Position numbers and translations under genes: made by a program. Source: Tretioscincus oriximinensis (lineage: Eukaryota > Chordata > Lepidosauria > Squamata > Gymnophthalmidae). From it: DNA of 64,000 nt. How positions within the stretch are numbered: position 1 is the first letter of the stretch; the number at the start of each line of letters is the position of its first letter. The notes beneath the pieces are model-generated. The model searched no databases, was not told the origin of the DNA, and saw only the letters and a program-made list of their open reading frames with translations. Positions 45,993 through 57,590 of the stretch are shown here, in pieces. The stretch is taken from positions 1,396,303 to 1,460,302 of the forward strand of contig JAJVDF010000281.1 in the NCBI GenBank assembly GCA_022410635.1, written 5' to 3'.

Positions 45993-46217
45993 ACTGAAAG
46001 CATCTTACAAGTTACTTTTCGCCCAAACGCTTACATTCAATCTTCCCTACCACGTTGTGGTAGTTCCCATTTATCTAACTGCAAATCGCTTTCAAACAGC
46101 TGAGTTTGCTGAAGCTGAGATCAGTAGAAAGCGCTCGCTTCTCTCCACAGCCAACATACCGGCTGCAAACTCTGTTCTCTCTGATCATAGTTTTTAACCC
46201 TTATATCATTGTGCCTT
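45991..46217 (-). mobile_element. tRNA SINE family B
   Basis: ctgaaagcatcttacaagtt, gcccaaacgcttacattcaa, gctgaagctgagatcagtag; tRNA-like end near 46200. Its 3' end is cut by the tandem repeat. Confidence 0.65.
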
Positions 46218-46668
46218 TGTAACTGTTACAATAAAAAGTGGTCTTACAACTTTTCCACAAAAAATCTTTTATGTATAAGCATTTCATAAAAGTAGAATAA
46301 AATCCTTGTAAGACATTAGTGTTTTTCAAAGTTCTACCACTTTGGGCAGCCAGCATTTTTTAACAATGGAAAACCTATCCAATACTTCAAATGCAGCAAC
46401 ATATGAATACTGAATGTTCTCAACTTTCCTCCTACAATTGCTAACATCTTAATTCATGTTGTTCTGGAAAAAAAGGACCCCTGGAAAGCCAGGCTTAGAA
46501 ATAAAATTCAGTCTCTAAATGAATTACAGGTTCTCTGCAGCAAACTTTCACTTCCCAAGAGTTTAATAAAATTGTGTGATTCTCAACCCAGCTTCATCAT
46601 CAGTTTCATAACCCACTGTACAACCTATGCAGAATGTNAAATCTTATTTATTTTATTTACTTATATAC

Positions 46669-47462
46669 AGGGTGCTTCAAAAAATGTATACACACTGTGA
46701 AATTCCATAGAAAATTTATTTAATGTTCTAAACATAAGAAACATAAGAAGAGCCATACTGGATCAGGCCACAGCCCATCGAGTCCAGCATTCTGTGTCAC
46801 ACAAAGGCCCACCAGATGCACCTGGGCAGTCCGAACAGAGGAAAGCAAAATATGCTGCTCCTGTTCGTGACTCCCTGCAAATGGTATTTCAAAAGTCCTG
46901 CCTGTTGCTCCATCCCGGAGGCTACATCCAGACAACTATCTTAGTATCCATTTATACCCTTAGTGTCCATAAACCTGTCTAGTCCTGTCTTGAAACTATC
47001 CAAGCTGTTAGCTACCACTACCTCTTCAGGAAGTAAATTCCACAGGCCGATGACCCTCTGGGTGAAAAAATACTTCCCTTTGTCTGTTCTCACTTTTCTA
47101 CCCAACAGTTTTAAGGAGTGCCCTCTGGTCCTTGTGTTGTGTGATAGAGAAAACATTTTTTCTCTATGCACCCTGTCGATCCCATGCATGATTTTGTACA
47201 CTTCAATCAGATCACCCCTCAAACGTCTCCTTTCAAGGCTGAAGAGGCCCAGACGTTGCAGCCTTGCTTCGTAAGGGAGGTGCTCCAGACCCTTGATCAT
47301 TTTTGTTGCCCTTTCTACTGTTCTACAAAGTTAAATTTCAGGAAATTAGAAAGCTTAAAGTCCAATGTAAATAAAACGTAAATAACAAATGTTAATGAGT
47401 CACCACTGATTCTCTACATCGTATGGAAGTTCAAAGTGTGTATACATTTTTTGAAGCACCCT
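46669..47462. mobile_element. Mariner-like non-autonomous transposon split by CR1
   Basis: Left end CAGGGTGCTTCAAAAAATG and its reverse complement at the right end. The inverted repeat is perfect for about 30 bp, then near-perfect to ttccata. TA lies next to both ends, although an 8-bp tacttata is also duplicated outside them. Without the CR1 it is about 200 bp, too small for a transposase. Confidence 0.8.
46730..47322 (-). mobile_element. CR1 3' portion with RT C-terminus, young subfamily
   Basis: The longest CR1 of the young group. The minus strand encodes GLEHLPYEARLQRLGLFSLE, RRRLRGDLIEVYKIMHG, NTRTRGHSLKLLGRKV and VIGLWNLLPEEVV in one open frame (46941-47300). Flanked by tgttct on both sides (left about 46725-46730, right about 47323-47328), a plausible 6-bp target duplication. 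Confidence 0.92.
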
Positions 47463-47744
47463 GTATACTTATACCCTGCCTAAACGTATATCAGGGTGGC
47501 CAACAATAAAACAAAAATACAAAATTGCCATATGAAAACAGTATCTTGCAACTTTTACTGTTGTTGTCAAAACCACAGTAGTTTTAGGCCACATCCCTGT
47601 GCACAATTTCTATTGAATTGATAGCAACATTGCTTTTAATCCATCCCAGGAGGTCACACATGTACTTGCTAAAATGGTCCATTGTCGTGGAATTTCTACA
47701 CATGCAATTTGTATGATTCAACAGCGGGCGTATTGTAAAATCTG

Positions 47745-47935
47745 AAAGGAAGCTTCGTGAGAACATTCAGCACTGTGAACTTGGTAAATCTTGCGAGACT
47801 TTGGGGCGACATGTAAAAATTCATTGGCTTGTGGCTCACAAAGAATGCTTGAGAATTGTATGAAGGCTTGCAGAGAATGCTGGGGATTGTAGTAAGGCAA
47901 GCACAGTAATGCCTTTAATGAGCTCATATCGTGAG
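47745..47935 (-). repeat. Interspersed repeat of unknown class (same as 18.5 kb)
   Basis: gcttgtggctcacaaagaat and gaatgctggggattgtagta are the reverse of the 18515-18652 repeat. Confidence 0.5.
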
Positions 47936-49433
47936 AAGATTGCTAGGCAATTGTCAAAACAGTGTAGAAGTTTTAAAGTAGGTGGGGGCAGATGGTGAAC
48001 ACGTTTTAAAAGTAATAGTGAAGCAAACACCGTTGTGGGGAAGCTCCCTTAGATTCAAAGTTATGATTGGCATTTAATTACTGGAACATTTAATTGGCAT
48101 TTAATTTTTCTGGAACAGAAAAATTTCATTTGTTCAGCATAAANTTTCCTGGCTCGTTTTTATCTCTCCCCTCCCCCCCCCTTTCCTTCTGAATGGCGGT
48201 GAGGTAGTCCAGTGATGAAATCAAAAATTTTAGTAAAACATACAATCCAGTTCTACAGTTTGCATGTCATAGGTGAGTGATTCAATGGGTATTTCAATGT
48301 ACATAGAACACCAGTTATCACAATAGAAATTTGGAAGGCCTATAAAAATAAGTGATCTATTTGGCAAATAGTTCCTTCCACAGGAAAAGACAAAATAAAA
48401 GTTATATAACCATGTCATGATTTAGATAAGCGTCAAGTGCTAGAATACATTAAATACTTAAGAAACTGCCAACATTTCTTGAAATCCTAAACCTCTTCCT
48501 CATCGTGACACATCATGTTTTTTAAAAAATTCAAACTCTGTTCAGAAAATGAAAGTGATTCATCCTAGTAATCCCTTCAATGCATAAGAAGATATTAAAG
48601 AGAAGGCCTTCTGAAAGCACAGCTACAGGAACAGTTAACAAAAAAGAACTTAATGTCACAACGATTAAATATATCAGACAAAATCAAAATACGCCAGTAT
48701 AGACATAATGATAGGTTAGAATTGCCCAGATGTTCCTGCACCAGAAATTATTCTGCTTGAAACTGCCCTAGTGAACTGTGTGAGACAGAATGCTGGACTA
48801 GATGAGATATGGCCCAATTCAGCAGATTTCCTCTCTTATGTTCTTACTAGTGGAATTAGCCACTATAAAAGAGTCCCGGGGGTGTAGGGATGGGGTTGTG
48901 ACAAAAGCCAAAAACGTATTGGGTGAGGGAGACAGGAGTTATGCCCCCCTCATTGTCTAATTGGATTAAGTATTGCTGGTGCTGCTTTATATATTTAGCT
49001 GTTCTAGCAGTGCTGTATCAAATGACCTAATTAGTTCTTAATTTTCAGTACCAGCCAGTGTGGCCAGCTATGACTCCAACAATGAAACCACCCTGGATCA
49101 AAGAATGGAAAAGCTGCCATGCAACTATTTGCCTCATCCAGGTTCAGGTGAATACCAACTGTCTAATAATTTCCAGGAACCATAGATGATATGTGGATCA
49201 TCTTATTTTTAACTGATAGTGGGCAACAGGAACACACTCCAACCACAGTTGAAACAGAAGGAATTTGTTGTATTATTCATTTGATTAATTTTTATCCTGT
49301 TCTTAAGACCAAGAACGGTCTGGGAGTATTTTATCATATTCAACTCAAGGGAATTCCTTGTCATGATTACATTTTAAAATAGCATAACACTAGAGCCTTC
49401 CGATGTGGAAACGTGTGCATATTCACATACATA
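47936..49433. other. UBR3 intron: mostly unrecognised
   Basis: Only the CR1 scrap at 48770-48847 stands out. Confidence 0.5.
48770..48847 (+). mobile_element. CR1 extreme 3' end
   Basis: gtgtgagacagaatgctgga to cctctcttatgttctta. Only about 78 bp remain. Confidence 0.75.
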
Positions 49434-49742
49434 TATAAGAACATAAGAGGAGCCCTGCTGAATCGAACTGCAGCCCATCTAGTCCAGCATTCTGTTTCAA
49501 ACAGTGGCCCACTAACTGCACCTGGAACAAAAGAAAGCAAAATCTTCAGCTATTCTCTATGCCCTGCAGAAACATTTCAGGAATACAGCCTGTGACTCCA
49601 ATCCAGTAGCTGTTTATACTCTTGGATTCCATAAATGTGTCTAATCTTGTATTAAAGCTATCCAGGCTGCTAGCTACTACCACCTCTTCTGGAAGTAAAT
49701 TCCTTAGGCTGATGACCCTTTGGGTGAAAATTTTTGTAAATT
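49434..49742 (-). mobile_element. CR1 3' end (older subfamily)
   Basis: agaacataagaggagccctg, ctgaatcgaactgcagccca, to cctttgggtgaaaattt. More diverged than the 46.7-kb group. Confidence 0.85.
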
Positions 49743-50034
49743 CTTGTATGTGGGAAAGAAAGCGAGAGCCAATCGCATTTCAATTTGATAGGTAAACCTT
49801 TAAAGAATCAAATGAATAACAATATGGTTTTAAAAGATTCATATGTGTCATACGTTTTAAATAGCTGAAAGACATATCAAAATTCAGAAAATTATATAAA
49901 GGAGCAAAGCTATTAGGTGATGGCAGGTCCATAATAAGGTATAGAAAAATCTACCTATGGCTATCAACCATCAATCCATCTATCGATCATCCATCTATCC
50001 CAATCTATATCCAGAGATCTCAGAAAATACTTAC

Positions 50035-50140
50035 TGAAGATTTTCATCAAGCAACAATTGTGTTAGTTTCTTCCATGGATTGTAAGCAGAATCAATACTG
50101 TAGAGCCGCATATGCATAGCCAACACATGAAACAGTTGAT
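50035..50140 (-). CDS. UBR3: UBR3 exon
   Basis: 106 nt, frame 2 + 102 + 2, with acceptor cttctgatctag and donor gtaagt. It encodes 34 residues including QLFHVLAMHMRLYSIDSAYN and PWKKLTQL, a strongly conserved UBR3 helical block. The last few residues (LLLDENL) lie in a part of the family I recall as variable. Confidence 0.95.
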
Positions 50141-51388
50141 CTAGATCAGAAGATTGGAAGTGAGTCAACTATTTGGTTGGGTGAAACCAAAACATTTTAT
50201 TTTTATTTTGTTACCTAGTTGCTTAAATTTCTAAGTGCATCCAACATTGTATATACCTAATGGATTTTTAGTGTATGTAAAGAGCCAGTGTCATAAAGCA
50301 GATACAACCATTCCTAATATAAAGTGAATTCAGGTAGCACATTTCAATCATTCTGGTAATTGAAAAGTGACAGTGAAGGAGAGGTGGATGGCAAAATTGG
50401 TGTTTACCATTGTGGAAGGGTAAGGCAAATTTAGGGAGTCAACACTGGGATCCCAGGGCAGCAGCAAAATCCATTCAAATGAGAGTCCTTTAGACCCAAG
50501 GAATATACCATCACACCAGGAAATCAATGCAGTATTGTATGTTTAAAAAAATGATTAATGGTGATTTATAGCCAGTGTACACATGATCATTAAAGAGGTG
50601 CTGAGTTAGGAATCTCTTTAGTTTTTTATTTCTTCTCTTATGTTCTTTTGCACATTTAACACACAATTTCATTATTTTTTTTTAAATCACTCTTTTACTT
50701 TTGATTTCTTTACAATAGCGGATAACCATTAATTGATGCAGTGATTGACTATTCACTCTCAGTTTTACATTATCAAACCCCTTAAAAACTTTTTTTCCTA
50801 TTTACTTATGATGCAAAAAGAAATTAATTATCTCCCACGCTGATGTCTGTTTTCCTCTCTTGAGCTGCCACCTGAACAAGGCATTCGGAGAGGCTACATT
50901 TAAATATAAATCACAGAATGAATTAATTTATTTTCCACAAATAGACAATTATTCATAGGCACTTGAGAAGCCAAAACTGCTTCATGCTGAAGTCAGCTGA
51001 TTTTAGCAGGGCTGTAATTAGCTCCTGGAGTTTGGGAAATAATTATGACATTGGAACTGATTGCTGACACCTGTTTCTGAATCAGACCCAGTGAATGAGG
51101 ACAAAAGGAGTTCTTAGCAAAACACTGAAATAGAAGTTTGGGATTGTGACTTTCTGAGCATCTTTTTCATTATACTCATACATTTTGCAATCTTTTTGTG
51201 GGGGAAAACTGGACATGTTAACATTTAAAGAAAATATATTCCCTTACTTCCACTAAAAATATACTTATATTGATATCATACTCTTTGTTGTGGTGAGAAG
51301 AGAAAAATCAATAAGCAAAAAGATGTCAGGAACAAAACTGATACATAATCTAGCATCACTCTGCATATCAGTTTTTAACTATAAAGGT
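50141..51388. other. UBR3 intron: repeat-free stretch
   Basis: No mobile-element signature for over 1.2 kb. Several TAATTA/ATTAAT cores lie at 50720-51070; see findings. Confidence 0.5.
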
Positions 51389-51461
51389 AGGTGCATCTGG
51401 TGGGCCTCTGTGTGAGACAAAATGCTGGACTAGTTGGGCTCTGGCCCGATCCAGTATGCCT
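51389..51461 (+). mobile_element. CR1 3' fragment
   Basis: gtgcatctggtgggcctctg to gcccgatccagtatgc, lacking the terminal repeats. Confidence 0.75.
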
Positions 51462-51554
51462 TAAGGATTTGCATTCACCCTTCTCCTCTTCATACATTCC
51501 AACTCCTGTAATACTTCCAGGCTCCCGGAACTTAGTCTTTAATCTTAAATGCTA

Positions 51555-51838
51555 ATGAAGAAGAGGGAGAGAAGGAAGAGGAGAAGGAGAATCTGGTATT
51601 TATACCTTGTTCTCGGTGTACAGAGCAGCTTACAAGGTTAATTTTCATCCAAAGGCTTACATCTATTCTATCTTCCCCACCACAGTAGTGGTGGTGCTCA
51701 TGAATCTACTTTAAATGTAGTTTGCAAAATCTACTTTCTTTCACATAGCTGAGTTGGCTAGAGCTGAGGCCAGAAGAGGGCAGTCACCCATCTCCATGAC
51801 CAACACAGGGCTTCAAAAATGGATCTCTTGTGCATTTC
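51555..51838 (-). mobile_element. tRNA SINE family B
   Basis: GAA-rich tail (gaagaagagggagagaagga), tatttataccttgttctcgg, atgaatctactttaaatgta, and head near gacatgac. Near full length. Confidence 0.75.
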
Positions 51839-54223
51839 GTGCCTCACTCATTCATTTGTTCAATTGTGACATGACCATAAACTAGACAAGCCTTAGTCTG
51901 TAGAGAATTAGAAGTCTGTAACCCAGCATGCACTGGAAGATGGAAAGAAGTAAGTTCCAAGGCTCAGAACATCCAATTAAGGATTTTCACAATAAATTCA
52001 ATAAATGATATTGTCATTTCTGAGGCTGCTGAAGTACAAACGTATGTAACAAAGGATTTCAAGGTTAATATTCTAGAAGTCACATACATACAGAAGCCAC
52101 AGAGATGGCACAGTTAGGCTGCTAGAGTAATCAGGATAGCCAATTTTAGCTAAAAATTTAACAAAAAACAGACATACCTAGCTCTCCCCATCCCCTGCCC
52201 GCCTTTTCAATGGAAAAGATAATTACTTTGGCTGATTATCTGGGCCACCTTCAGGTTCAAATTTCAGTTCAGCTGCAGAAGCTTTTTGTGTATCCTTGAT
52301 TCAGTAACTGCTTTTCAACCTAATTTATCTCACAAGGTTTTCAGACAGCAAAATCAAGGGGCGGAGAATAATATTTATCACCTTGACCTCTTTGAACGAA
52401 AATTGGGTATAACCGCCATAAACATACAAAACATGCAGAAAATTCCTTCAGTTTATGCATCTTGTGCCTTTCTCCTCTGCAAGAATGTAACTTCTACTCT
52501 CTAATTTCTTTAACGTCACTAACCACACCCAAAGGCCACTGAACCAAACAAGGCAATGTAGAATCAAACGGTACTTAGACCATCTGTTATTTTCTACAAT
52601 TGCAAAAATCCAACAAATAGAATGGACTTTGAACATGAAGGCTGCAACCAGAGATGTCACTTACTTAGATATTCTGGAATAAAACACATAAACCCACTTG
52701 AATTATGTTTAAGTTTTTCATAAAGAAAAAGCTACTTCTTTTACAATTAACTGGAATTATAATTGTGATTCTTCACATATTTATTTGCGAGTAATTCTTA
52801 ACAGATAGACCATAACAATTAGCGAGGTGTTCTAAATCTTCACATTTCACAATATGGGAGATGATTCAATACAGCCTCCATTTTGTTGATGCTTATATAA
52901 AACTGTACTTATTAGTACTTTCATCCTATAAAATGTATTCTTTTCCTTTTTGGATAGAAAAATATGAATTATTTTGAAGAGGCAGAATCCAATTGCCTAA
53001 TAGTCTAACATCATCCACAAGTGACAACCGTGAACACTTTCTGTACCCCAAAACAAATGAAGCCGTGGTTTAACCCTAGGGGGGGGGAGGAGGACATTTT
53101 AAAAAATATTTCAAAGACAAAAAACAAATTTCCTATTCAGGAATTTACTTTCATTTTTTGTCAAACAAAAGCTAACATTGCCCTCTAATGGTTGTAAAGA
53201 AACATGTATATTTTTTACAAATCAGAGCTGATTAACAATTTCATGGCTGAGATCTACTTCATAGCATATATTCTAGTTTTAGTTCACTTAAATACACTTA
53301 TATACCATATTCAACTCTGTTTTGTACAGATACTGTTTTCTTTTTTGCAACACCACAGAATGGAATGGTTGAATTAATAANTGACCTGGAATTTCCTGAG
53401 ACCCAGCCCAGCAGCAGTCATGAGACTTCTAGCCCCTTGGGTCCATGGGGACCTCAGAAAGCCCCCTCTATTTCTTTCACCCAAATAGAGAAAGGATCTT
53501 AATCAGTTGGCAACACCTGTTCTTGTGTGATAAACTGTATAAATCCAAAGCCAATTCATTTATTATCCAGATTTAGAATACAAATTCTGACAGGAGTTAC
53601 TATGTTACTCACAAAAAAGCAAATTCATAAGATGTAGTAGTAAAAGATGACTCTAAAGAATGTTTTAACATTTCAGTGACTTTATTTTTAGAGAAGAAAG
53701 TAGCAATCCTATCTAAAAAAATAGTTATTTTCTAGATTTTATCAGGATAAACTGATGTTATAATTAGGGCCTACAGGTATAGGTTCCATTCAGAAACCAG
53801 AAAAAGGATTTGAGTATTAACATCTAAGAATAAAGCAAGATCATTTATCCAAAGTGATGCATTAACAAGGGATCAAAATCATAATGTTACAAGTTATTCC
53901 ACTTTAAAACGTATTATAAAACACTCAAAATGTATATCAAGCAGGAAAAGCATGCACTGTTGCACACTTTCCATACGGATATCCAATATACATGCCAAGG
54001 TATATTTTCAAGTGGGAGGACTGGGAGTGCTATTTTAGCCACTTCTAATATTAGACTATTTTATTGAGATATAGTCTCAATAAAAGAGATACAAGAGTCA
54101 AAGTGTCCGAAAATGTCAATTACTGAAAACTTTCTCTCACTATTTCAATGAAACATTTGTTAAAATATCTTTAATTTATAATCTTAAAACAATTTAAATG
54201 AGGCTGATAGTTAATATACTTAC
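51839..54223. other. UBR3 intron: no recognised feature
   Basis: Unique-looking AT-rich DNA with short unrelated ORFs. Confidence 0.5.
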
Positions 54224-54309
54224 GTAAACACGACCGCTTTCCGACTGTGCTTGCACCTCCTAGACACAGATTACCTCCTCGATGAACAAGTTCAAGTTCC
54301 AAATTTGTC
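54224..54309 (-). CDS. UBR3: UBR3 exon
   Basis: 86 nt with a long T-rich acceptor (tttttttccag) and donor gtaagt. Frame is 1 + 84 + 1, giving 28 residues beginning TNLELELVHRGGNL and ending KRSCL. It joins the upstream exon as VARTNLELEL and the downstream exon as CLHQLFHVLA, matching UBR3. An 8.8-kb intron precedes it. Confidence 0.95.
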
Positions 54310-54575
54310 CTGGAAAAAAAGAGACAAGAAAACAATGAACCAATCATTATAAAGTGTATATAAAGTATTTGAAGTAGACTTTTGACAGTGGTTTTAGAAG
54401 TAGCCAACTTGTTAGGAACATTATATTAAACTGTAATGCAGATATTTAACTAAGGACAGACATTCTTTTCATTCAAGCCATGTCATATCAATGCTGGGTT
54501 AGGTTAATGTGGAAGTCAAGACAGGGCCATTCACATTCAAGAGCATCATTAAAATGCCCCCCCTTATATACTGGG

Positions 54576-55315
54576 TGTGGCGACCCCTACCTGAGGACCC
54601 TACTATTCGATGACCCTCACAGTCAGGGGTGCCACAATATCCACCCTGTTGCCCAAGCCAGCACCCACGACTGCTTGGAGCAACAGTACTATCCTCAGGC
54701 CTACACAAGGCCTCAGTGTTTACCTCACGGTTGGGGCTTTATTCACAGCCCCCACCAGTAACGTGCTTATACTTATTGTTGTTACAGAAATAAAAGAAGA
54801 AAGAGATGTTTGAAATGAAACAAATAACAAGTTTATTATTTACAAACAAGGAATAGAAGAAAGATTAGAATAATAAAGCTTCGGCTTTTATAAAGTAAGC
54901 CTAACTCAAGCACACACACCAAGCAAGAGCACCCTTGGTTTCCAGATACTTAAAGAGACAGGCCCTGTGTCCCTTTATTTGTTCCAGCCCCCAAGTCAAG
55001 CCTCAACTTTGACTCTTTCAGGCCACCATACACTCCCACCCCCTCCCTCTGAGGCAGGTCAGAAGAGGACCCCTCTGTCCACTTGCTACACCACAAGTCT
55101 CCGACAGAAAGGCCTCTAGCCCTGGTCAGCTTCCCTTTTAACCGCTCACCAGCCGGCTACTCGAGGCCCCATTGGCTGACTCCTCCAGCCATGCCCCCTC
55201 CCAAACAGGGAACCAGGAAGCCACGCCCCTTCCCAGGCCTACTCTTCCCCCTCCCTCTGGGATATTTGGTAAGTAAATAAAAGAAACACAAACCTCTAAA
55301 ATGGAGGACGCCACA
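54576..55315 (-). mobile_element. Solo LTR (740 bp) of an LTR retroelement
   Basis: Termini TGTGGCGACC and GGACGCCACA, bordered on both sides by ctggg, a 5-bp target duplication. On the minus strand it carries GC-box-like GGGGCGTGGC, a TATA box TATAAAAG (54885-54892) and AATAAA (54832-54837) in the order expected of U3 and R. No internal gag or pol sequence is present, so it is a solo LTR left by recombination. The ERV-versus-Gypsy choice cannot be settled from the LTR alone. It lies in the 8.8-kb UBR3 intron in the gene's own orientation. Confidence 0.85.
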
Positions 55316-55325
55316 CTGGGTCACA

Positions 55326-55482
55326 TGCTTGTTTGTTCATCCATCCCACCCTATACTCAAAGGTCTCAGGGCAGCCAATTAATAAATAAATAAATAAATT
55401 TGAACTTACGGTATACCCCGCCCAATACCCAAAAGTTTCAGGNCAGACAACAGTAAAAACCATAGTCACTTTAAAACAGCAT
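55326..55482 (-). mobile_element. Two reversed SINE/LINE tails in tandem
   Basis: ccctatactcaaaggtctca and, after TAAATA repeats, ccgcccaatacccaaaagtt: two tail fragments one behind the other, abutting the solo LTR. Confidence 0.6.
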
Positions 55483-57351
55483 TTCTTCAACCTGGGGTGC
55501 CATTTGGATGTCTTGGCTAGTCAATTCTTTATCCAATATGGACCGAGTGTGATGGGAGCGGGGGTGGGGTGGGTGGGTTTGCCATAATCTACACTAATAT
55601 ATGAATAACAAATGTTTAGCCCAAAATTTACTTTGGAGTAAGGCCCAGTACAGAATCAGTTAAGACACAGCTCTTAAATTCATCTTTTAAAAGTGGTTTC
55701 TGATAATGTCTTTGCAGATAAACTGATATAATGAAGGACAGGCCAGAGAGAATTCTCAGCTGGTGTAGAGACAACAACATCCAGAGCATTTTTAAAGACA
55801 TCCCTTTGAGTAACATATTTAAAAAAACTCTTTTTAACTAACAGTCACCCATAGAAACCCTGGTGCTTTTAGTAAACATGGCATAGGCCTGCTGATTTTT
55901 TTGAAATGGTCACTACAAACCTCACCAGCTGAACAGATCATTTAAAAGTCCCATATTAAATCATGACCATTGGGCACAAGGACATGGGTTATCAGAATAA
56001 CGTAGAAAAACTGAAGACTATTCTGTTGAAAGAAAGTATTTTGCAAAGATTCCCAATATATCCATCAAAAGCAGGCTGTTTTTGTATAGAATGTTTGTTA
56101 AAATATTATGGTACATTATTAAAATAGTATTATTTTAAAGCATTAATACCCCCAAGTCTGCAGCTTGTGCCACCAATTTTTGAAGGCACGCTTTAATCCT
56201 TCCTACTATGGGAAAAAGCAATTTAATAGTGATAATGTTTGAGCTTTGAGCTCCATCTGGTTGCTGCTGATAAGCCCATGAATGTGACAAGGGAATTTTC
56301 CACTCTTCAGGCGATTTGCAGAGCTTGCGGAACTTCTAAAACCTAGCAGCAAAGCTGGGACAGAGATTTCACATTGGCGGAGAGAGTTGGAAACGCAGAT
56401 CACATGTTAATTCATCCCCAAAATATTAACAAGACCTAGCATTTGTTTTCACAACCCTTTCTGTTTTACAACAGTTAAAGCATTCCAGTTTGTTAGAGAT
56501 CAGTGACTTTCATGTTTTCAGTAAAATATCTTTAGTTGTCATATGAGATGTTCCTGTAAANCAACTTCTGGGCTACTCTAAAAGAGATATTTGGTATAGC
56601 AACCATTAAAACTGCAGCTATGTAGAAGGGCTAAAAGAACAGCTGCCTTATCTTACAGCAACAGCATGTTACTGTCTCTAAAAATGTTCAGTATTTACAG
56701 AAAGGTCACAAAACGTATACTGCAATACATTATCCTTCAGCCCAGCGATTATCTGCCTCTTATAACANAATTATGGAAGCAAACCTTTCTAGAGTTTCTA
56801 AATCAATACTATTGTTCCGCTGCAAGCACATATGTATGTGCTTTCCTCCTCTATTTACACTGCGGTTCCCAAAGAGAATAAGACGCTCCTCTCTTAATTC
56901 TCTATTGACTCAACTACAAATTCCCAATCTCTCTTAGCAACTAGGAAAACGCATGGTAGAAAATTCTCTGAGGAAAGGAGAAAACCATTGCTTGCAAAAT
57001 CAAGCAGAGAGGGAAAAGCTCCTTTTTATATAAAAAAAGAACTTTTAAAATATAGGACAGCTTTTCACAGCCTGATATCTAATCTATTGCCTTCAATGAA
57101 AAACTACACTTGACGGTCTCAAATAGAATGTCTTTTCAATATATTTTCCAGTAACAGAAGCACTTTAGCAGTAAATAAGCATATATGATAATGATGAAGA
57201 AATATAGCGCTCACCCTCATCCCCCTTCTCAATGTTTTAGCTTGAGAAAGTAACAAATTGAAAAGCTTCCTAACTAAACTATCTTACATATGTCAGAGAA
57301 CAGAAAACAAACTTGGATTAATACTAATATGTCACATAATGGGATTATTCC
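55483..57351. other. UBR3 intron: mostly unrecognised
   Basis: Repeat-poor. 56200-56420 is a more complex, GC-richer unique stretch. Confidence 0.45.
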
Positions 57352-57590
57352 ACTCTGGAAGAAGGAGGAGGAGGAAGAGGAGAGGGAGGAGAACAAAAGC
57401 TGGTTTTTATACCCCCTTTTCTCATCCCAAAGGGAATCAAAGCAGCTAACATAACCTGCAGTTCGTCTCTTCACAACAGACACCTTATGAAGCAGAAGGG
57501 ACTGAGAGAGCTCCGAAGAACTGTCTAGCCCAAGGTCACCCAGCTGAATCAAACCAGGAGTGCAGAATCAAACCAGGAGTCTTCCAGATA
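57352..57590 (-). mobile_element. SINE with A-type body and B-type tail
   Basis: A GAG/GAA-rich tail and tttttatacccccttttctc (B-type 3' end) join cacaacagacaccttatgaa and cccaaggtcacccagctg (A-type middle), as in classical Sauria SINEs. A 17-bp phrase agaatcaaaccaggagt is nearly duplicated at its 5' end. Confidence 0.7.

Larger units (their letters stand above)
46640..47520 (-). mobile_element. Three-level nest: SINE/LINE tail > mariner-like element > CR1
   Basis: Outer level: a reversed tail, cttatttattttatttactt continuing after 47470 as acttataccctgcctaaacg. Middle level: a terminal-inverted-repeat element (46669-47462). Inner level: a CR1 (about 46730-47322). Each inner element has recognisable termini, so the order of insertion can be read directly. 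Confidence 0.85.
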
